Origin: CAZOZP01 sp964584325
GTDB taxonomy: Bacteria > Bacteroidota > Ignavibacteria > Ignavibacteriales > Melioribacteraceae
NCBI GenBank assembly: GCA_964584325.1
Contig: CAZOZP010000090.1
Span: forward strand, 1 to 10,303
Length of the DNA stretch: 10,303 nucleotides
Direction: 5' to 3'
Shown here: piece after piece, positions 6,510 through 10,303 of the stretch
How the letters are laid out: the number at the start of each line of letters is the position of its first letter
Position numbering within the stretch: the first letter of the stretch is position 1
Translations under genes and position numbers: made by a program
Notes under the pieces: generated by a model
Told to the model about the DNA's origin: nothing
Seen by the model: the letters and a program-made list of their open reading frames with translations, nothing else
Database searches by the model: none

Positions 6510-9500
6510 TGAAAAAAGTATTTTACAGCTTCCTTTCAAGACCGGTAACGGCTCTGATGTTTTTTCTTTCAGTACTTCTGCTGGGATGCTATTCGTTTTT
6601 TAATATTCCTGTTGAATTATCTCCTGAAACGGAGTTCCCGTCATTAAGCGTTCAGGTCTCCTGGCCGGGTGCTCCCCCGGAAGCTGTAGAAGCGCGCATC
6701 ACAAGTATTATGGAAGCCGAGTTTTCTTCAATAAAAAATCTTGTTAATATCAGGTCCGCATCAAGTGAAGGCAATTGCACAATAGATATGGATTTCAGAT
6801 CTGATACAGATATGGATTTTGTGAGAATTCAAATCAATGAAAAAATCTATTCCATTAAAGAAATTCTGCCGAACGATGTTTCAGCCATAAGTTTGGTGCC
6901 CTACATTCCTGAAAGCTTCAGAGACCTGCAGGGATTTATGACATTAACGATTTCCGGCAACGGGAGCGACAGTGAGATAAGGAATTTTGTTAAGAAGAAT
7001 ATCCTGAATAAAATCCGTTCTGTTGAAGGTGTTGCAAAGGCAGAAATTTCAGGCGGGAGCGATAGAATTATTAATATTCTGATGGATTATGATAAACTTA
7101 AACTCTATGGAATTACACAGGAAGAAATTCTTAGTACAATAAGAATTGCTTCCGGGTATTTGTCGGACGCCGCAATAACTTCCGGCAGCAGAAGAATTCT
7201 TATTACTTTCCCGGAATACATAAAGGCACCGCAAGATATCGCGAATTTAATAGTTAGAAATTCATCAGGTGGAGTAATTCGGATAAGCGATATTTGTGAG
7301 GTACAGGATACATATCAGAAGCAGACAAATTTTGTGAGAATAAACGGTAAGGAAACAGTTACTATTGATATTACCAAAAAGAATGGTGCTAATTCACTGG
7401 TAACATCAGAACTTGTAAGAGAAAAAACTATTGATTTGGAAAAAACTTTACTGAAGGGATTTAACGTAAGGATTCAGCAGGATAAAAGCGATAAAATGAG
7501 GGAGGAAATCAGAAGTCTTTCCTTAAATGCAATGTTCGGACTATTCATTATTTTAATTATTCTTATTCTGATTTTTCACAGACTGCGATATTCACTTATA
7601 ATATTTTCCTCAATACTGTTCTCTTCCGCACTTACTTTTCTGTTGTTTTATTTTTCGGGAACGGATATCAACATTGTTTCCGTTGCAGCTCTTGCGGTAG
7701 GCTTCGGAATGATGGTGGATAATTCTATTGTTGTAACAGATTATCTTCAAAGTCATCTGATATCCGAAAACAAAAAGCGTGTTTCGGTGTTATTGAAAGA
7801 AATATTTTATCCGGTATTTTTATCAACCTTTACTACCATTGCCATTTTCATACCTGTAATATTTCTTTCAGGAGAAGTAAGACTTTATTTGGTGCAGTTT
7901 GCACTTGCAATTTCGTATGCTGTTGTCTCTTCCCTGATAGCTTCATTTACTTTTATGCCATATTTTTACATTAAGTTCTGCAGGAAAATATTATCGGAAA
8001 ACACTCAGATAAACGAGCAACAAAACGAGTGTAATTCCGATTTCATCATTATTGAAGGCAAATCTCATAATAAAAAACAAAACAGAATTTTTGAGTTATA
8101 CGCCGGAATTCAGAAAATTGTGTTTCAATACAAGAAGTTCGCAATAATATTCCTTGTCTGGATGATCGGACTTCCGGTTTGGATGATTCCGGAAAGAATT
8201 GAGGATGAGACTTTCGGAGAATACTACAACACGATATTTCAAAGTGATATATGGTTAGACAGCAGAGAGTACATCAATTATGCATTCGGCGGATGTCTTA
8301 ATCTTCTTGCAAATCACATAACTTACGGTGATCCCTGGGAATTCGGGAGAGATTCACAATTGTTTATAATGCTTACTGTTCCCAACGGGAATGATATTAG
8401 TCAGATAAAAAATGTGACTCTGAATTTTGAAAATGAAATACTAAAGTACAGAAAGTATTTTGATAAAGTTAGAGTTGACATCTATAACGAAGAAACAGCC
8501 TATTTGTCTGTAGATTTTTCCAAAAAACAGGCCTCGTCTAATGCTCCGCTTGCAATTAAACAATACCTTATATCCCTGGCGGCAATGACGGGAGGTATCG
8601 AAACCGCAATTATGGGATTCGGTGAAGGCTTTTTTAACGGAATGGGAGGCGGAGGGATTCGGAATTCGATAAAAATTACCGGTTATAATTATAACGAAAT
8701 GAAAAAACTGGCAGGGCGGCTTTCTGATGAACTGAGTAAGAGTAAGCGTATAAGAAATATTAATACAGAGAGTGCCGGATTAATAGATTACGGCAGGCAG
8801 GGATTTGAAATATTCGGCAAAGTAAATAAAAAAAAGCTAAGTGAATACGGAGCAGATGTTTCTGAACTGATTCAACTGATAGCCGGAAGAATTAATTCGG
8901 GAATGAACAGGGTTAATATAAAAGCAGGAAGAGAGGAAAGATTTCTTCAACTATCATTTAGATCAGCAGAAAACATTCAGCTTGAAGAGTTGAACAACAC
9001 AATATTTAAAACGCCTGCGGGTGTTGAACTTAAAATTAAGGACCTGGTTGATTTCCGGATAGAAAAGGTACCGGCAAGCATTAAAAGGGAAAACAAACAG
9101 TATATAAAAGCCGTAAGTTATGAGTTCCAGGGGGCGCAGATAATAGCTGACAGATTTACCGATGCAGTTCTAAATAAATTTTCTCCCCCGGAAGGTTATA
9201 AAATTGAAAAGGAATACTATAATTTCTTTATGAATAATGACGAGAGATTTGAAATTGAAATTGTGATTCTGTTTGCCGTGGTACTGATGTTTATGATTTG
9301 CGCCGGATTGTTTGAGAGTCTGAAAAAACCTATCCTTGTTATCTCCGCACTCCCTTTCTCAATAATGGGAATAGCAATCGTGTTCTGGTACTTTGATCTT
9401 CAGTTTAACAGAGGTTCTTATGCAGGAATTTTATTGCTTATAGGAATAGCAGTAAATAATTCAATACTTATGGTGGATTATATATCGAAAAAATCGTTAT

Positions 9501-9745
9501 CCGTTAAGCCTGAAGATATTGTTGCCGCAGCATATATGAGAATCAGACCTGTTATGGCAACAACGCTGACAACCATCGGCGGACTATTACCAATAATGAT
9601 TTACAGTTCAGATAAATTCTGGCAGGGAATTGCATTTGCGGTTTCAGGCGGACTTATGTTTTCGGCCGTAATGATAATTCTATATATGCCGTTATTCTAT
9701 TACTATGCTCAAAGAAAATCGAAAGAGAAATCAATAAAACCGTGA
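6509..9745 (+). CDS. RND efflux permease 2 (AcrB/HAE-like)
   Basis: A 1078-residue RND transporter, full length. TM1 about 12-32 follows the usual FLSRPVTALM start, TM2-6 lie about 338-488, TM7 543-560, and TM8-12 915-1064, with two large periplasmic loops between. TM4 carries GFGMMVDNSIVVTDY: D404 is kept and the second aspartate is N405. TM10 carries GIAVNNSILMVDY, with N983-N984 where AcrB has K940-N941. A glycine-rich stretch lies at about 703-716 (GFGEGFFNGMGGGG). The protein differs clearly from RND permease 1, so this is not a recent duplication. It starts with GTG in TAGTG, sharing one base with the adaptor stop, which points to translational coupling and stoichiometric production. 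The TGA stop lies in a heptad-repeat unit. The likely role is the second permease of a mixed or alternative pump; substrate unknown. Confidence 0.93.
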   Translation: MKKVFYSFLSRPVTALMFFLSVLLLGCYSFFNIPVELSPETEFPSLSVQVSWPGAPPEAVEARITSIMEAEFSSIKNLVNIRSASSEGNCTIDMDFRSDTDMDFVRIQINEKIYSIKEILPNDVSAISLVPYIPESFRDLQGFMTLTISGNGSDSEIRNFVKKNILNKIRSVEGVAKAEISGGSDRIINILMDYDKLKLYGITQEEILSTIRIASGYLSDAAITSGSRRILITFPEYIKAPQDIANLIVRNSSGGVIRISDICEVQDTYQKQTNFVRINGKETVTIDITKKNGANSLVTSELVREKTIDLEKTLLKGFNVRIQQDKSDKMREEIRSLSLNAMFGLFIILIILILIFHRLRYSLIIFSSILFSSALTFLLFYFSGTDINIVSVAALAVGFGMMVDNSIVVTDYLQSHLISENKKRVSVLLKEIFYPVFLSTFTTIAIFIPVIFLSGEVRLYLVQFALAISYAVVSSLIASFTFMPYFYIKFCRKILSENTQINEQQNECNSDFIIIEGKSHNKKQNRIFELYAGIQKIVFQYKKFAIIFLVWMIGLPVWMIPERIEDETFGEYYNTIFQSDIWLDSREYINYAFGGCLNLLANHITYGDPWEFGRDSQLFIMLTVPNGNDISQIKNVTLNFENEILKYRKYFDKVRVDIYNEETAYLSVDFSKKQASSNAPLAIKQYLISLAAMTGGIETAIMGFGEGFFNGMGGGGIRNSIKITGYNYNEMKKLAGRLSDELSKSKRIRNINTESAGLIDYGRQGFEIFGKVNKKKLSEYGADVSELIQLIAGRINSGMNRVNIKAGREERFLQLSFRSAENIQLEELNNTIFKTPAGVELKIKDLVDFRIEKVPASIKRENKQYIKAVSYEFQGAQIIADRFTDAVLNKFSPPEGYKIEKEYYNFFMNNDERFEIEIVILFAVVLMFMICAGLFESLKKPILVISALPFSIMGIAIVFWYFDLQFNRGSYAGILLLIGIAVNNSILMVDYISKKSLSVKPEDIVAAAYMRIRPVMATTLTTIGGLLPIMIYSSDKFWQGIAFAVSGGLMFSAVMIILYMPLFYYYAQRKSKEKSIKP

Positions 9746-9773
9746 CGTGTAAGACAGTTGGGCAGGCGTAAAG
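9741..9773 (+). repeat. degenerate heptad repeat containing the RND2 stop
   Basis: CGTGACG at 9741-9747 is followed by the diverged TGTAAGA, and CGTAAAG recurs at 9767-9773. The TGA stop of RND permease 2 (9743-9745) lies in the first unit, parallel to the stop of RND permease 1. Confidence 0.5.
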
Positions 9774-9836
9774 TGTCCGGTGCCTGAGGCTCTCGGAGGC
9801 AGATTAAGAAAGTAACAGAGTAACGGGTAACAAAGT

Positions 9837-9860
9837 AGAGACGCAAGGCCTTGCGTCTCT
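9837..9860. repeat. perfect 24-bp palindrome
   Basis: Arm AGAGACGCAAGG is followed directly by its exact complement, with no spacer. Neither side has a T run, so it is not a standard intrinsic terminator, although the transcript could fold after RND2 and protect the operon 3' end. GAGACGC...GCGTCTC palindromes are, from memory, dispersed in several bacterial groups. Confidence 0.7.
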
Positions 9861-9899
9861 GTGAGAAGGGAAAAAGGATTTTGAGAATACAGATGAATC

Positions 9900-9932
9900 A
9901 GCGCCGCAGGTGCGGAATCTCAGTAACAAGAT
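9900..9932 (+). repeat. REP-like element, copy 11
   Basis: GCGCC-GCA-GGTGC at 9901-9913, with one G.T wobble and loop GCA. The tail GGAATCTCAGTAACAAGAT forms a second hairpin with one mismatch. Near-copy of copy 8 plus its left flank. Confidence 0.8.
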
Positions 9933-9950
9933 GAAACAAAAGCTTATGAT

Positions 9951-9973
9951 AGCTCCGTAGGAGCGACATCTTA
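9951..9973 (+). repeat. REP-like element, copy 12
   Basis: GCTCC-GTA-GGAGC at 9952-9964, then GACATCTTA. It joins copy 11 through the linker GATGAAACAAAAGCTTATG, as in the composite module but with the middle ACCCC unit missing. Confidence 0.85.
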
Positions 9974-9984
9974 TTGCCGTTAAT

Positions 9985-10008
9985 TAGATGTCGTTGCTTA
10001 AGCAGCTC
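9985..10008 (-). repeat. degenerate REP-like element, copy 13
   Basis: On the minus strand, AGCTGC, TTAAGCAAC, then GACATCTA. The central stem has drifted to TGCTT/AAGCA without the usual loop. Position and spacing match copy 3 next to the transposase stop. Confidence 0.5.
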
Positions 10009-10030
10009 TATTATTTTGTTGATGAGTTTA

Positions 10031-10058
10031 GTTACTAAGATGCCAGCCCTACGGGCTT
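10031..10058 (-). repeat. REP-like element, copy 14
   Basis: Minus strand: AGCCC-GTA-GGGCT (10045-10057) then GGCATCTTAGTAAC. Nearly identical to copy 4, including the linker back to the preceding minus copy (29 against 30 bases). Confidence 0.85.
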
Positions 10059-10122
10059 GAAGAGAGTAAAAATGGTAATGCAGTCTCTGAATAAAAACGG
10101 AATAAGATATTGAAGATGAAAC

Positions 10123-10155
10123 AGCTCCGAAGGAGCGGAATCTCAGTAACAAAAT
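10123..10155 (+). repeat. REP-like element, copy 15
   Basis: GCTCC-GAA-GGAGC at 10124-10136, sharing the rare GAA loop with copy 1, then GGAATCTCAGTAAC. The preceding ~40 bases also match those before copy 1, so the two are copies of one longer unit. Confidence 0.85.
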
Positions 10156-10174
10156 GAATTTGACAGACGAATGA

Positions 10175-10195
10175 ACCCCGTAGAGGTGATATCTA
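10175..10195 (+). repeat. degenerate REP-like element, copy 16
   Basis: ACCCC-GTA-GAGGT at 10175-10187 has one stem mismatch (C.A), then GATATCT. The changed base yields GAGGTGAT, a strong match to a Shine-Dalgarno site, ahead of an ATG at 10198. Confidence 0.7.
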
Positions 10196-10197
10196 TA

Positions 10198-10303
10198 ATG
10201 CTTAAGTTGGAAAGGTACTTTTGAAGAAATATATTACAGATTAAAAAATAACTTCAGGAGATTTCCGGATACTTCTGAAGAGATAAGTAATCTTATCAGG
10301 GTT
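10198..10303 (+). pseudogene. possible frameshifted gene start, runs off the window
   Basis: ATG at 10198 encodes MLKLERYF and then meets TGA (10222-10224). Shifting by one base in the T4 run (10219-10222) opens a frame of 27 further codons to the window end, beginning EEIYYRLKNNFRRF. GAGGTGAT (10183-10190) would be an excellent ribosome binding site about 8-10 bases upstream of the ATG. The joined peptide looks protein-like, but I recognise no family. It may be a broken gene, a sequencing indel, a programmed shift, or chance. The sequence beyond the window is needed. Confidence 0.35.

Larger units (their letters stand above)
9746..10303. other. non-coding repeat region, 558 bp
   Basis: No intact gene. 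In order it holds heptad remnants; an imperfect inverted repeat, TGCCT...AGGCA (9781-9801); a loose GTAAC-spaced tract (GTAAC at 9812, 9820 and 9827); a 24-bp perfect palindrome; six REP-like copies; and a possible broken gene start from 10198. Bases 9985-10153 combine copies of the transposase 3' and 5' flanks. Confidence 0.75.

Noticed and set aside
1917..9745. Recent tandem duplication of one RND gene
   Set aside because: The two proteins differ throughout, including the TM4 and TM10 motifs and the periplasmic loops, so they are distant paralogues.
9837..9860. Intrinsic terminator for the efflux operon
   Set aside because: The palindrome is strong, but no T run follows on either strand.
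9898..10152. Minus-strand open frame of 84 codons
   Set aside because: It is a translation of REP-like copies 11-15; the apparent protein is repeat sequence.

Overview
This window looks like a low-GC chromosomal segment from a member of the Bacteroidota/Chlorobiota, possibly Ignavibacteria-like. That assignment rests on protein style (a short IS200-like transposase and RND pumps of Bacteroidota type) and on intergenic repeats I associate with those genomes from memory. It is an inference and no marker gene confirms it. All real genes lie on the + strand.

Layout. 1-297: leader region with two REP-like hairpins and a doubtful 43-codon ORF. 298-759: IS200/IS605-type Y1 (HUH) transposase. 760-1133: non-coding repeat array. 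1134-1839: two-gene toxin-antitoxin module, RelE/HigB (Gp49-like) toxin first, then an XRE-type antitoxin. 1917-5072: RND permease 1. 5073-5306: repeat-filled gap. 5307-6509: periplasmic adaptor (HlyD/AcrA type). 6509-9745: RND permease 2, overlapping the adaptor stop by one base. 9746-10303: 558 bp of repeats, with a possible frameshifted gene start at the far end. No outer-membrane TolC-like factor is present.

How the genes work together. The two RND permeases and the single adaptor between them probably build one inner-membrane efflux assembly, perhaps mixed as in MdtABC, using an outer-membrane channel encoded elsewhere. The substrate cannot be told from the sequence. The toxin-antitoxin pair is a separate selfish or stress module.

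The most unusual content is between the genes. About 16 copies of a REP-like element occur, each a 5-bp stem with a GTA loop. The stem sequences vary in both arms so that pairing is kept (GCTCC/GGAGC, ACCCC/GGGGT, GCACC/GGTGC, AGCCC/GGGCT, AGCCA/TGGCT). A conserved tail, GACATCTTAGTAAC, follows, and in several copies the tail folds into a second hairpin. The transposase gene is bracketed by copies in opposite orientation and its stop codon lies inside one of them, which resembles a RAYT/REP system. Both flanks of the transposase recur at 9985-10153 without the transposase. A heptad repeat (CGTRAYG) contains the stop codons of both RND genes, and one degenerate REP has become a near-ideal ribosome binding site upstream of a broken ORF at 10198.
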